From contig VBAC01000001.1 of assembly GCA_005883305.1 (NCBI GenBank), positions 1,860,001 through 1,924,000 on the forward strand: a stretch of 64,000 nucleotides of DNA, in the 5' to 3' direction. Shown piece by piece: positions 8,336-18,831 of the stretch. The notes beneath the pieces are model-generated. The model was not told where the DNA came from, searched no databases, and was given only the letters and a program-made list of their open reading frames with translations. Position numbers and translations under genes: made by a program. Position 1 is the stretch's first letter. Every line of letters begins with the position of its first letter. The stretch comes from Alphaproteobacteria bacterium. Lineage in GTDB: Bacteria > Pseudomonadota > Alphaproteobacteria > Sphingomonadales > Sphingomonadaceae.

Positions 8336-10591
8336 ATGGCGACTCAGGCAATTCCACCGGTCCACGACGGCAGCGAGCCCTGGTTCGGCTTCCGCTCGGG
8401 CCTGTGGAACAAGGAGATCGACGTCCGCGACTTCATCCAGAGCAACGTCACGCCTTATTATGGCGACGAGAAGTTCCTCGCCGGCCCCACCGAGCGGACC
8501 GGGGCGGTCTGGGCCAGGCTCACCGCCTTGTTCGTCGAGGAGCGCAAGAAGGGCGTGCTCGACGTCTCCCAGATCCCCAGCTCGATCACCGCCCACGCCG
8601 CCGGCTATATCGACCGCGACAACGAGGTCATCTTCGGCCTGCAGACCGAATCGCCGCTGAAGCGCGCGATCATGCCAAACGGCGGCTTCCGCCTCGTCGA
8701 GACCGCGCTCAAGACCTACGGCTACGAGCCCGACCCGGCGGTGGTCGAGACCTTCACCAAATACCGCAAGAGCCACAATGACGGGGTGTTCGACGCCTAT
8801 ACGGAGGAGGTGAAGCGCTGCCGAAGCTCGCACATCCTGACCGGCCTTCCCGACGCCTATGGCCGCGGCCGGATCATCGGCGACTATCGCCGGGTCGCGC
8901 TTTACGGCGTCGACCGCCTGATCGAGCAGAAGCAGAAGGAGAAGAAAGGCCTCGACGCCAAGTGGAGCAGCGACGGCACGATCCGCGACCGCGAGGAGCT
9001 GGCCGAGCAGATCCGGGCGCTCGGCGAGCTCAAGGAGATGGCGGCGAAATACGGCTTCGACATTTCGGGGCCGGCGCGCACCGCCCGCGAGGCCGTGCAG
9101 TGGCTCTATTTCGGCTACCTCGCGGGCGTGAAGGAGCAGAACGGCGCGGCCATGTCGCTCGGGCGGGTCTCGACCTTCCTCGACATCTATTTCGAGCGCG
9201 ACCTGGACGCGGGCCTGATCACCGAGGAGGAGGCGCAGGAGCTGGTCGACCAGTTCGTCATCAAGCTCCGGATCGTGCGCTTCCTGCGCACGCCCGAATA
9301 TGACGATCTGTTCTCGGGCGATCCCACCTGGGTGACGGAATCGATAGCCGGCATGGGCGACGACGGCCGCACGCTGGTGAGCAAGAACAGCTTCCGCTTC
9401 CTCCAGACCCTCTACAATCTGGGGCCGGCGCCCGAGCCCAATCTCACCATCTGGTATTCGCCGCGGCTGCCCGATCCGTTCCGCCGCTTCTCGGCCAAGG
9501 TCGCGATCGACACCAGCTCTATACAGTTCGAGAGCGACGAGATCATGCGCTCCGCCTGGGGCGACGACGGGGCCATCGCCTGCTGCGTCTCGCCGATGCT
9601 GATGGGCAAGCAGATGCAGTTCTTCGGCGCTCGCGCCAACCTCGCCAAGTGCCTGCTCTACGCCATCAACGGCGGGCGCGACGAGATCAGCGGCAAGCAG
9701 GTCGGCCCGCATTTCGGCGCGGTCGAAGGCGACACTCTCGAGTTCGAGGACGTGCTCGAACGGCTCGAGCTGATGATGGACTGGCTCGCCGGAGTCTATG
9801 TCAGCGCGATGAACGTCATCCACTATATGCACGACAAATATGCCTATGAGCGGCTGGAGATGGCGCTCCACGATTACGCGCCGTTCCGCACCATGGCGTT
9901 CGGAATCGCCGGCCTCTCGGTGGTCGCCGACAGCCTCTCGGCGATCAAATACGGCAAGGTGAAGGTGGTCCGCGACGAGACCGGGCTGGTCGTCGATTAC
10001 GAGACGAGCGGCGACTATCCCGAGTTCGGCAACAACGACAACCGGGTCGATCATCTCGCCAGCTGGCTGGTTTCGACCTTCATGGGCAAGCTTCGCAAAT
10101 GCCCGACCTACCGGCACGCCCAGCATACCCAGTCGGTGCTGACGATCACCTCCAACGTCGTCTACGGCAAGGCCACCGGCAACACGCCGGACGGGCGCCG
10201 CCACGGCGAGCCCTTCGCGCCCGGCGCCAACCCGATGCACGGCCGCGACAGCCACGGGATCCACGCCTCCGCGGCATCGGTCGCCAAAATCCCCTATCGC
10301 GACGCGGAGGACGGCATTTCGCTGACCGAGACTCTGGTTCCGAGCGGGCTCGGGCGCACCAAGGACGACCAGATCGAAAACCTCACCTCGATCCTCGACG
10401 CCTTTTTCGGCTCGACCGGCTATCACATGAACATCAACGTCCTCAATCGCGAGACCCTGCTCGACGCGATGGACCATCCGGAGAAATATCCGAGCCTCAC
10501 CATCCGCGTCTCGGGCTATGCCGTGAACTTCGTTCGGCTGACTCGCGAGCAGCAGATGGACGTCATCAACCGCACCTTCCACGGCGAGTGA
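8336..10591 (+). CDS. pflB: Formate acetyltransferase (pyruvate formate-lyase)
   Basis: A 751-residue glycyl radical enzyme that cleaves pyruvate with CoA to acetyl-CoA and formate. It has the adjacent catalytic cysteines C416-C417 in AIACCVSPM, the following [15 protein letters not shown] block, and the C-terminal glycyl radical loop RVSGYAVNF with the radical glycine at G727. The double cysteine marks a true PFL rather than a diol dehydratase or other glycyl radical relative. A GGGAGA ribosome site precedes the ATG. Its TGA overlaps the ATG of the activase gene. The radical form is destroyed by oxygen, so function implies microoxic or anoxic growth. Confidence 0.96.
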   Translation: MATQAIPPVHDGSEPWFGFRSGLWNKEIDVRDFIQSNVTPYYGDEKFLAGPTERTGAVWARLTALFVEERKKGVLDVSQIPSSITAHAAGYIDRDNEVIFGLQTESPLKRAIMPNGGFRLVETALKTYGYEPDPAVVETFTKYRKSHNDGVFDAYTEEVKRCRSSHILTGLPDAYGRGRIIGDYRRVALYGVDRLIEQKQKEKKGLDAKWSSDGTIRDREELAEQIRALGELKEMAAKYGFDISGPARTAREAVQWLYFGYLAGVKEQNGAAMSLGRVSTFLDIYFERDLDAGLITEEEAQELVDQFVIKLRIVRFLRTPEYDDLFSGDPTWVTESIAGMGDDGRTLVSKNSFRFLQTLYNLGPAPEPNLTIWYSPRLPDPFRRFSAKVAIDTSSIQFESDEIMRSAWGDDGAIACCVSPMLMGKQMQFFGARANLAKCLLYAINGGRDEISGKQVGPHFGAVEGDTLEFEDVLERLELMMDWLAGVYVSAMNVIHYMHDKYAYERLEMALHDYAPFRTMAFGIAGLSVVADSLSAIKYGKVKVVRDETGLVVDYETSGDYPEFGNNDNRVDHLASWLVSTFMGKLRKCPTYRHAQHTQSVLTITSNVVYGKATGNTPDGRRHGEPFAPGANPMHGRDSHGIHASAASVAKIPYRDAEDGISLTETLVPSGLGRTKDDQIENLTSILDAFFGSTGYHMNINVLNRETLLDAMDHPEKYPSLTIRVSGYAVNFVRLTREQQMDVINRTFHGE

Positions 10592-11433
10592 TGGAGCAGG
10601 CCCAGCCGCGCCCCCCGCTGGAGGCCAAAAGCCCCTACGAGATGCGCGTCAATCTCGGCAAGGATGTGCCCGAGACCGACGTGCGCTCGGCGCTGAAGAC
10701 GGGGGACATGGGATTCCTCCATAGCTACACCACCGGATCGGCGGTCGACGGCCCCGGAATCCGCCTCGTCGCGTGGACGACGGCCTGCATGTTCCGCTGC
10801 CGCTACTGCCACAACCCGGACACCTGGACGCTCGCCAACGGCATTCCGGTGTCGATCGACCGGGCGATCGAGGGCGTGCGCAAATATGCCAACGGCCTGA
10901 AGGTGATGAAGGGCGGCTTCACCCTGTCCGGCGGAGAGGCGCTGATGCAGGACCGCTTCGCGGTCAAGCTGCTCGGCGCGGTCAAGGCGATGGGAGTCCA
11001 CACCGCGATCGAGACCAACGGCTTCTATGCCGAGCGGCTCAGCGACGAGGAGCTGAAGCTGATCGACCTCGTCATCCTCGACATGAAGGCGTTCGAGCCC
11101 GAGCAGCACGAGCGCGTCTGCGGCATCCGCGACAATTCGCCCGTGCTCGCCTTCGGCCGGCGCCTCGCCGCGCTTGGCCGGCCGATGTGGCTGCGCTACG
11201 TGCTCGTGCCCGGCCTGACCGACGATCCCGACGAAATGGCGAAGGTCGCGGCCTACGGCGCTTCGCTCGGCGTGGTCGAGCGCGCGGAGATCCTGCCTTT
11301 CCATCAACTCGGCGCGCATAAATGGGGGCGCCTCGGGCTTGATTACAGCCTTGCCGGGGCCGAGCCGCCGGACAGGGAGTCGGTCGATCGGGCGATCGGC
11401 ACCTTCTCGGCGGCGGGTCTCGACGCCTGTTAG
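10591..11433 (+). CDS. pflA: Pyruvate formate-lyase activating enzyme
   Basis: A 280-residue radical-SAM enzyme that installs the glycyl radical on PflB. The cluster motif CMFRCRYC (C66, C70, C73) fits CX3CX2C. The GGFTLSGGEALMQ motif for SAM binding, ETNGFY and DMKAFEPEQH are also typical. The ATG overlaps the pflB stop, so activase and enzyme are coupled. Compared with E. coli PflA (~246 residues) it has about 35 extra N-terminal residues before the HSYTTGSAVDGPGIR start of the domain. An internal start, for example the ATG of GDMGFLHSY, is possible but poorly placed for a ribosome site. Confidence 0.95.
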   Translation: MEQAQPRPPLEAKSPYEMRVNLGKDVPETDVRSALKTGDMGFLHSYTTGSAVDGPGIRLVAWTTACMFRCRYCHNPDTWTLANGIPVSIDRAIEGVRKYANGLKVMKGGFTLSGGEALMQDRFAVKLLGAVKAMGVHTAIETNGFYAERLSDEELKLIDLVILDMKAFEPEQHERVCGIRDNSPVLAFGRRLAALGRPMWLRYVLVPGLTDDPDEMAKVAAYGASLGVVERAEILPFHQLGAHKWGRLGLDYSLAGAEPPDRESVDRAIGTFSAAGLDAC

Positions 11434-11521
11434 CGAACGAAAGGTCGCATGAGCGACGGCCGCCGGCTCGTCCAGGACTCCCGCAACCGCATCATCGGGC
11501 TTCCCCGCACATCGAGATTGA

Positions 11522-11613
<92 letters not shown>

Positions 11614-11774
11614 GCATGGGGTATTTCTGGCCTCGCGATCACTCGGCCCGGTCGATGAGCCGCGCGCTCTAATGGCAAATTTGCATGAGCGCAATCGCCC
11701 GGAGGCGCGGAAATCGCGGCGAGGCCCCCGCCCCTTGCTTGTGGGCCCGGCGCTCCTCCACTACATATGGTGGC

Positions 11775-12143
11775 GTGACTCACAGCGAAAACATCCTCGC
11801 CAATCCCAAGGCTCCGTCCGTCGCCACCGCCCGCTTCGCGATCGGCGAGGTCGTGCGCCACCGGCTGTTCGATTTCCGCGGCGTGGTGTTCGACGTCGAT
11901 CCGGTCTTCGCCAACAGCGAGGAATGGTATCAGGCGATTCCCGAGGACCTGCGCCCGCCCAAGGACCAGCCTTATTACCACCTGCTCGCCGAGAATGCGG
12001 AGAGCAGCTACATCGCCTATGTCAGCCAGCAGAACCTGCTCGGCGACGAATCCGGCGGCCCGGTCGAGCATCCCGCGATCCCCGACATGTTCGAAGGCTT
12101 CGCGGAAGGGCGCTATCGGCTACGCCCGGAGCGGCGTCACTAG
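11775..12143 (+). CDS. hspQ: Heat shock protein HspQ (YccV-like)
   Basis: A ~122-residue protein of the HspQ/YccV-like family. The diagnostic run is ARFAIGEVVRHRLFDFRGVV, then DVDPVFANSEEWY and the PYYHLLAEN block. In E. coli HspQ is a Lon protease specificity factor and was first described as binding hemimethylated oriC DNA. GTG at 11775 is chosen because the conserved domain follows closely. An upstream ATG at 11685 would add a basic low-complexity leader unlike family members. It stands alone between a tRNA gene and the rplU promoter. Confidence 0.85.
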   Translation: MTHSENILANPKAPSVATARFAIGEVVRHRLFDFRGVVFDVDPVFANSEEWYQAIPEDLRPPKDQPYYHLLAENAESSYIAYVSQQNLLGDESGGPVEHPAIPDMFEGFAEGRYRLRPERRH

Positions 12144-12165
12144 GTCATTAATCGCCCCGCTTCGG

Positions 12166-12194
12166 TTGACAGCGGCTCCCTCTCTTTGTAGCAG
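12166..12194 (+). promoter_or_regulatory. Putative promoter of rplU-rpmA
   Basis: A consensus TTGACA -35 box (12166-12171) is followed after 17 bases by a weak TAGCAG -10 box, about 65 bases before the rplU start. The assignment rests on the perfect -35 and its position. Confidence 0.45.
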
Positions 12195-12259
12195 CCCACG
12201 TCCCGCGCGGAGCCTGGCTTTGCGCGTCAAGCAATTTCGAGTTGAATGAAAGTAGGCCC

Positions 12260-12832
12260 ATGTTCGCTATCGTGCGCACGGGCGGCAAGCAGTATCGCGT
12301 CGCCGCCGGAGACAAGATCGTGGTCGAGAAGCTCGCCGGAGAGGCGGGCGACGCGATCACCCTGAGCGACGTCCTCTTCGCCGGCGACGGCGGCGAGTCG
12401 AAGTCCACCGACGGCCTCACGGTCTCGGCCGAGATCGTCGCCCAGGCGAAGGCCGACAAGGTCACCGTCTTCAAGAAGCGCCGCCGCCACAATTACCGCC
12501 GCAAGAAGGGCCACCGCCAGCAGCTGACGATCCTCAAGATCACGGCGATCGGCGACAAGAAGCCTGGCCCGAGCAAGGCCGAGGGGGCCGAGAAGAAGGC
12601 CGCCCCGAAGGCGGAAGCGGCACCGAAGGCCGAGGCCGCTCCGGCCGCCGCCGAGAAGCCGGCCAAGGCCGCTAAGGCGAAGGCGGAGGCTCCAGCCAAG
12701 GGCGGCGCCGAAGCGGCCCCCGAGGCGAAGGCGGAGGCGCCTAAGAAGGCCGCCGCCACCAAGAAGGCCGACGATGCTGCACCTGCGAAGAAGGCCTCGA
12801 CGAAGAAGCCCGCGGCTGGTAAGGCCGAGTAA
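12260..12832 (+). CDS. rplU: 50S ribosomal protein L21 with Ala/Lys-rich tail
   Basis: Residues 1-~105 are an ordinary L21 domain ([18 protein letters not shown] at the start, [16 protein letters not shown] near residue 80, ending ITAIGDKK). The protein then continues for ~85 residues of Ala/Lys/Glu/Pro-rich low-complexity sequence with [11 protein letters not shown]-type repeats, giving 190 residues in all against the usual ~103. Similar tails occur on L21 of other alphaproteobacteria. The ATG at 12260 is chosen because the L21 domain begins there. rpmA follows after 25 bases, the standard L21-L27 operon. Confidence 0.95.
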   Translation: MFAIVRTGGKQYRVAAGDKIVVEKLAGEAGDAITLSDVLFAGDGGESKSTDGLTVSAEIVAQAKADKVTVFKKRRRHNYRRKKGHRQQLTILKITAIGDKKPGPSKAEGAEKKAAPKAEAAPKAEAAPAAAEKPAKAAKAKAEAPAKGGAEAAPEAKAEAPKKAAATKKADDAAPAKKASTKKPAAGKAE

Positions 12833-12857
12833 ACGAAAAGACGGTTAGAGAAGCACC

Positions 12858-13127
12858 ATGGCACATAAGAAAGCAGGCGGCTCGTCGCGTAACGGCCGCG
12901 ATTCCCAGTCCAAGCGCCTCGGCGTGAAGAAGTTCGGCGGCGAGAATGTCGTCGGCGGCAACATCATCGTGCGCCAGCGCGGCACCAAATATTATCCGGG
13001 CGCCAATGTCGGAATCGGCAAGGACCATACCCTGTTCGCACTTACGGCCGGCACCGTCGCGTTTCGCGACGGCAAGCTCGGCCGCAAGTTCGTGTGCGTC
13101 GAGATGCCGATTAGCGCGGACACATAG
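12858..13127 (+). CDS. rpmA: 50S ribosomal protein L27
   Basis: An 89-residue L27. It begins [17 protein letters not shown], whose N-terminus reaches the peptidyl-transferase centre in bacterial ribosomes, and continues with GVKKFGGE and the [13 protein letters not shown] block. There is no N-terminal extension requiring Prp-type cleavage as in Firmicutes. It follows rplU in the standard order and is followed by an intrinsic terminator. Confidence 0.97.
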   Translation: MAHKKAGGSSRNGRDSQSKRLGVKKFGGENVVGGNIIVRQRGTKYYPGANVGIGKDHTLFALTAGTVAFRDGKLGRKFVCVEMPISADT

Positions 13128-13190
13128 GGACAGCCGAGGAAGGGTTGTCCCGGGAGGGGCGGCCCAAGGATCTCGGTAGAGAACCAAGTG

Positions 13191-13224
13191 AGGGAGAGGG
13201 TCGCCAGACCCCTCCCTTTTCTTT
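13191..13224 (+). terminator. Intrinsic terminator after rplU-rpmA
   Basis: The left arm AGGGAGAGGGTC and right arm GACCCCTCCCT form an ~11-bp stem with a single bulged A and a GCCA loop. A T-rich run (TTTCTTTT) follows immediately. It sits 63 bases after the rpmA stop. Confidence 0.65.
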
Positions 13225-13296
13225 TGTCTCCCTCACGAAGAGTCGCCGGTCCGTAGCCCGAAAGGGCCAGGGGCCGGCTCGTGAAGGGGAAGACAG

Positions 13297-13854
13297 ATGT
13301 TCGCGATCACGCCAAGACTGCTTCTGAGGCCCGGCTGGAGGGAGGACGCGCCGGCGCTCTTCCGCGCGATCTGCGACGAGGGGATCGTCCGCAACCTCGC
13401 CCAGGCGCCCTGGCCCTACAGCTTCGCCGACGCCGAGAGCTTCCTCATGCGCGAGCGCGCGCCGCACGAGCCGACCTGCCTCGTCTTCCTGCGCACCGCG
13501 GGCGCTCCCCTCCTGGCCGGCGCGGTCGGCCTCGCCCGCAAGCCGGGGGAACGGGAGACCGAGCTCGGCTATTGGATCGCGCGGCCGTTCTGGGGCCACG
13601 GCATCGCCACCGAGGCGGCCAGGGCGCTGATCGCCAACGCACGCGAATCGCTGCGGCTGAACCGGCTCGTCGCCGGCCATTTCACCGACAACCCGGCCTC
13701 GGGCGCGGTTCTGCGCAAGCTCGGCTTCCGTTCGCTCGGCAAGACGATACGACGCTACAGCGCCGGGCGCGGCGAGGAAGTGGCCTGCCGCGAGTTCGCG
13801 CTCGACCTGCGCGAGGAGCCGGAGGCGTTCGGGCCGCGCGCGATCGCCGCCTGA
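13297..13854 (+). CDS. GNAT family N-acetyltransferase (RimJ/RimL type)
   Basis: A 185-residue acetyltransferase of the RimJ/RimL branch. It opens with TPRLLLRPGWREDAPALFRAI, and the strand ERETELGYWIARPFWGHGIATEA carries the acetyl-CoA-binding turn. It ends with NPASGAVLRKLGF and a C-terminal ALDL. A GAAGGGGAA ribosome site precedes the ATG. The acceptor (a ribosomal protein N-terminus, another protein or a small molecule) cannot be told from sequence. It is not obviously in an operon with its neighbours. Confidence 0.85.
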   Translation: MFAITPRLLLRPGWREDAPALFRAICDEGIVRNLAQAPWPYSFADAESFLMRERAPHEPTCLVFLRTAGAPLLAGAVGLARKPGERETELGYWIARPFWGHGIATEAARALIANARESLRLNRLVAGHFTDNPASGAVLRKLGFRSLGKTIRRYSAGRGEEVACREFALDLREEPEAFGPRAIAA

Positions 13855-13894
13855 GCCGCTTGCGGCGGTGCGGGCGTCTGCTTAGGGTCGGGCC

Positions 13895-14287
13895 ATGGCA
13901 AGACGGTGGACAGGCCTGATGTCGCAGACGCCGCGCGAGAAGGTCGCGATGGCGGATGGAATCGGCCTCTTCTTCGGCGCCTTGCTCGGAGCGAACCTGG
14001 GGACGCTCGGAGGACTCAGTCTCTACGATTACGGCGTCGTGATCTTCGTCCTCGCATGCACCGTGATCGCGCTTCGGATGTTCTCTACATCCGAACGGCG
14101 GGGCTATGCCTATACGCTGCTCGCAACGTACGCGGGCGTGATCGCCTACGTCCTATATTACCAGCGGCCGGCCGGCCTGGCGCCGGCCGACGCGGCCCGG
14201 ATGATGGTCACCCTGGGCATTTGGCTCGCGGCGGTGGTCTTCGTCGAGCTTCATCCCACCCGGGACCTGGAGGGCGATCAGGCGTAG
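13895..14287 (+). CDS. Small multi-pass membrane protein, unknown
   Basis: A 130-residue protein with about four hydrophobic segments: GLFFGALLGANLGTLGGL, YGVVIFVLACTVIAL, YTLLATYAGVIAYVLYY and MMVTLGIWLAAVVFVEL. I do not recognise the family. ATG 13895 is used; ATG 13919 is an alternative that shortens only the basic N-terminus. Its last ten bases overlap the end of the convergent hydrolase gene on the other strand. Confidence 0.6.
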   Translation: MARRWTGLMSQTPREKVAMADGIGLFFGALLGANLGTLGGLSLYDYGVVIFVLACTVIALRMFSTSERRGYAYTLLATYAGVIAYVLYYQRPAGLAPADAARMMVTLGIWLAAVVFVELHPTRDLEGDQA

Positions 14288-15123
14288 GCTTCGGCCCCGG
14301 GCGCCGCGAAGTTGCGCTCGGCCCCGGCGATCAGCGCTCGGTCGTCCTGGTTCCAGGGATGGAAGCCGGGCATGAACATCGCTGCCCAGGCGCCGAGGAT
14401 CTTGCGCATCATCCCCGGCCGCACCCAGGCGAACCAGAACATCCGCGCCCAGGCCTTCGCCCCGGTGATCCCGTCCTGGCGCAGCAGCTCGAGCGTCCCG
14501 AAGGTGCGGTCGACGACGAAGTTGCGGGTGACGAACAGCATCACCTTGGCCTTGATCTTCCAGCGCTTCCAGCGGGAGATGCCGCGAGTCGCGTGAAGCC
14601 AGGTGTCGTAGGCGACCGCCTTGTGCTCGATCTCCTCGATCGCGTGCCAGCGCCAGAGCGCCGCGCATTCGCCATCCGCCCTGTCGAGATGGCGCGGATT
14701 CTTGAGCAATTGGTGGGCGAGGATGGCGGTGAAATGCTCGAGGCACATGGTCGCGGCGAGGTTGACGATCGGCGGCCGCGCGCGGGTGATCGACAGGCGC
14801 CACTCCACCCGCTCCTCGAGCTTGGTCAGGTCGTAGCCGGCCTCCAGAGCGCGCTTGTTGAACTGGACATGCTCGCGGCTGTGCATCACCTCTTGCGTGA
14901 CGAAGCCCTTGATCTCCTCGGCGAGCTTCGGCGGCGTGCCGTCGCGAAAGGCGCGGACGCTCTCGACGAAATAGGCCTCGCCCTTGGGGAAGGTGGCGGA
15001 GAGCGCGTTGTAGAAGGCGGTCGCGACCGGATCGCCGCCATTCCACCAGCGTGCCTGATCCATACCGCGCCCGAAGCGGCGGTCGCGCGGGGTGATCGTG
15101 AGGTCCTGGGGTGTCCGATTCAT
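14278..15123 (-). CDS. Metal-dependent hydrolase-like protein (PF10118 type)
   Basis: A 281-residue protein of the family usually annotated as predicted metal-dependent hydrolase (PF10118). Several His/Glu residues occur in helical contexts that could bind a di-metal centre: QEVMHSREHVQFNKRA, CLEHFTAILAH and WHAIEEIEHKAVAYD. These resemble ferritin-like carboxylate-bridged sites. The start is the ATG at 15123 (MNRTPQDLTITPRD); a longer frame to 15216 reads through a palindromic repeat and is not used. It is transcribed away from a TetR-type regulator, which suggests that regulator controls it. Confidence 0.75.
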   Translation of the reverse strand: MNRTPQDLTITPRDRRFGRGMDQARWWNGGDPVATAFYNALSATFPKGEAYFVESVRAFRDGTPPKLAEEIKGFVTQEVMHSREHVQFNKRALEAGYDLTKLEERVEWRLSITRARPPIVNLAATMCLEHFTAILAHQLLKNPRHLDRADGECAALWRWHAIEEIEHKAVAYDTWLHATRGISRWKRWKIKAKVMLFVTRNFVVDRTFGTLELLRQDGITGAKAWARMFWFAWVRPGMMRKILGAWAAMFMPGFHPWNQDDRALIAGAERNFAAPGAEAYA

Positions 15124-15145
15124 TCGCCAACCCTTCAATTCACAT

Positions 15146-15246
15146 GAGTCATCCCGACGAAAGTCGGGACCCATGAACACGGTGCTTGAGTTTTTCCCGC
15201 CAGCGTCCGAGTTCATCGGTGCCGGATCACGCCCGGCATGACTCCC
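15146..15246. repeat. Dispersed palindromic repeat, second copy
   Basis: Contains GAGTCATCCCGACGAAAGTC and GGGACCCATGAACACGGT, matching the element at 5140-5257. Two compensatory changes in the stem (CCGACGAAAGTCGG against CCGGCGAAAGCCGG) keep the hairpin. A degenerate inverted arm ends at CATGACTCCC. It lies between two divergent genes. Confidence 0.7.
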
Positions 15247-15252
15247 ATGAGC

Positions 15253-15266
15253 ACATACTTACACTT

Positions 15267-15270
<4 letters not shown>
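15253..15270. promoter_or_regulatory. Putative operator of the TetR-type regulator
   Basis: ACATA (15253-15257) and TATGT (15266-15270) form an inverted repeat separated by CTTACACT. It overlaps the start codon of the TetR-family gene and lies in the gap to the divergent hydrolase gene. Position and symmetry suggest autoregulation. Confidence 0.4.
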
Positions 15271-17064
<1,794 letters not shown>

Positions 17065-17085
17065 TGCCAAACCCGATTTCCTCCA

Positions 17086-17188
17086 CCGTTCGTCCCGAGC
17101 GAAGTCGAGGGACCCCGCCGAGCGCAGCCGAGGCCCTATTCTCGACTATGCTCGAACGGGTGTCTCGACTTCGCTCGACACGAACGGG
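17086..17188. repeat. Dispersed inverted repeat (GTTCGTCCCGAGCGAAGTCG family)
   Basis: The left arm is CCGTTCGTCCCGAGCGAAGT followed by CGAGGGAC. The right arm is GTGTCTCGACTTCGCTCGAC followed by ACGAACGGG. The arms are inverted copies separated by ~50 bases. This kind of intergenic element is common in sphingomonads. Confidence 0.65.
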
Positions 17189-17202
17189 TTGGGGATGCTG
17201 AC

Positions 17203-18126
17203 GTGGCTCCTCGGATCCGCACCCTCGCCATCACCGGCGGGACCGGCTTCGTCGGCGGCCATCTGATCCGCGCCGCACGCGACGCCGGCTACGAGCTTCG
17301 CGCGCTCACCCGCGGCTGGCGGCCTCACGAGGAGGGGATCGACTGGATCGAGGGCGCGCTCGACCGCCCGGCGAGCCTGGAGAAGCTCTGCGACGGCGCC
17401 GACGCGGTGATCCACGTCGCCGGGCTGATCAACGCCGCCACGCGCGCCGGCTTCGAGGCGGTCAATGTCGGCGGCAGCGCGGCGATGATCGACGCCGCTC
17501 GCGCCCAAGGCGTTCGCCGCTTCGTCCATATCTCCTCGCTCGCCGCGCGCGAGCCGGACCTGTCCGATTACGGCTGGTCCAAGGCCCGCTCGGAGCGGCT
17601 CGTCGCCGCCTCGGGGCTCGACTGGACGATCGTCCGCCCGCCCGCGGTCTACGGGCCCGGCGACCGCGAGACGTTCGAATTGTTCAAGATGGCCCGGCGC
17701 GGAATCGCCCTGCTGCCCCCATCGGGCCGCTTCTCGGTGATCCACGTCGCCGATCTCTGCCGCCTGATCCTCGCCTTGCTCGACCAGCCCGACACGCTCG
17801 GCGAGACCTACGAGCCCGACGACGGCACCGAAAATGGCTGGGACCACCGCCATTTCGCCCGGACGCTGAGCCGGATCTTCGGCAAGCGCGCCGCGACGGT
17901 CGCCATGCCCAAAGCGGTGATGCACGGCGCCGCCCGGGTCGACCGCCTGGTCCGCCGCGGAAAGGCCAAGCTGACGCCCGACCGGGTGCGCTATTATTGC
18001 CACCCCGACTGGGTCGTCGCCGCCGAGGCCCGCCCGCCCGCCAAGCTGTGGACCCCAAGCGTTCGCACCCCGACGGGCCTCAAGGCCACCGCCGAATGGT
18101 ACCGCGCCCAAGGCTGGCTGCGCTAG
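17203..18126 (+). CDS. NAD(P)-dependent epimerase/dehydratase-like SDR (ceramide reductase candidate)
   Basis: A 307-residue atypical/extended short-chain dehydrogenase. The Rossmann motif TGGTGFVGGHL is at residues ~10-20, and an NVGGSAAMIDAARAQGVRRF segment leads to HISSLAAREPDLSDYGWSKA, with an S-Y-K type active site (YGWSK). Start is GTG; no in-frame ATG is near. In Caulobacter an epimerase-like protein of this kind (CerR) acts in ceramide synthesis next to spt and its ACP. Here the gene lies ~3 kb before the ACP-spt pair, so a CerR role is reasonable but inferred. Its stop shares a CTAG with the stop of the convergent PycTM-like gene. Confidence 0.75.
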   Translation: MAPRIRTLAITGGTGFVGGHLIRAARDAGYELRALTRGWRPHEEGIDWIEGALDRPASLEKLCDGADAVIHVAGLINAATRAGFEAVNVGGSAAMIDAARAQGVRRFVHISSLAAREPDLSDYGWSKARSERLVAASGLDWTIVRPPAVYGPGDRETFELFKMARRGIALLPPSGRFSVIHVADLCRLILALLDQPDTLGETYEPDDGTENGWDHRHFARTLSRIFGKRAATVAMPKAVMHGAARVDRLVRRGKAKLTPDRVRYYCHPDWVVAAEARPPAKLWTPSVRTPTGLKATAEWYRAQGWLR

Positions 18127-18647
18127 CTTAGGAAGCGCTCGATCACGAAGGCGGCGCAGCTGGCGACGAGGCCGGCGATGAACACCTGGTAGGCCATGCC
18201 CAGCAGCCGGTATTTCTTGCGCTGGAGCACGCGGCCGTTCTGGTAGATATCGCGGGCCATGGTCCGGTAGAGCGTTTCGTCGTCCCTGAGGCGGGTAAGC
18301 ACCTCCTCGATGAACTCTTCCTCCTCCATCGCCGTGAACTGCCCGAAGAAGAGCAGATTGCTCCCCCGGCCGCCCCTGCCGGGCGCGCGAACCTTCGGAA
18401 TCACCGCGAGCACGGCGAGGATCGCCGACAGGAAGGCCGCGCCGCCGAGGATCAGAAGCGGCAGCGGGATGACGCCGCCCCGCGACTGGCCCACGGTGAT
18501 GGTGAAGATGACGAAGGTCGCGCCCATCAGGATATTGGCCTTGGCGTCGGCGATCCCGGAAAGCTGCATCTGCGCGTGCTGCGTCGTGCGCATCATGTGG
18601 ACGGCGTTGGGCGAATAGGCGGCGGGCTTTGTCTCTTCATCGGCCAT
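18123..18647 (-). CDS. PycTM-like (Pycsar effector family) membrane protein, stand-alone
   Basis: A 174-residue protein with an N-terminal HMMRTTQHAQMQLSGIADAK segment followed by KANILMGATFVIFTI and two further membrane segments. A cytosolic helical part (MEEEEFIEEVLTRLRDDETLYRTMARDIYQNG) and a C-terminal membrane helix follow. The xxLxxxADxKANILxG pattern is that of the PycTM/DUF5706 family, known as the membrane effector in some Pycsar anti-phage systems. No nucleotide cyclase gene is adjacent, so a defence role is not supported here and a housekeeping role is as likely. ATG 18647 is used; a longer frame to 18803 has no domain support. Confidence 0.65.
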   Translation of the reverse strand: MADEETKPAAYSPNAVHMMRTTQHAQMQLSGIADAKANILMGATFVIFTITVGQSRGGVIPLPLLILGGAAFLSAILAVLAVIPKVRAPGRGGRGSNLLFFGQFTAMEEEEFIEEVLTRLRDDETLYRTMARDIYQNGRVLQRKKYRLLGMAYQVFIAGLVASCAAFVIERFLS

Positions 18648-18831
18648 GGAAAATCCTTTTCCCCGCGTTCCATTCGGCCATGCCACGGCGGTCCGCGCCT
18701 TGCCAAGCCGCCGCCGCTTCCCCCCCGACACGGCCCCGGCACATCCTTGTCGCGCGAGTGCCGACCTACGATTTGAGCAATTTCCTGTAGCCGCGAATTC
18801 CATTGTTTAATATTGTCAGCGACTTAAAGGA

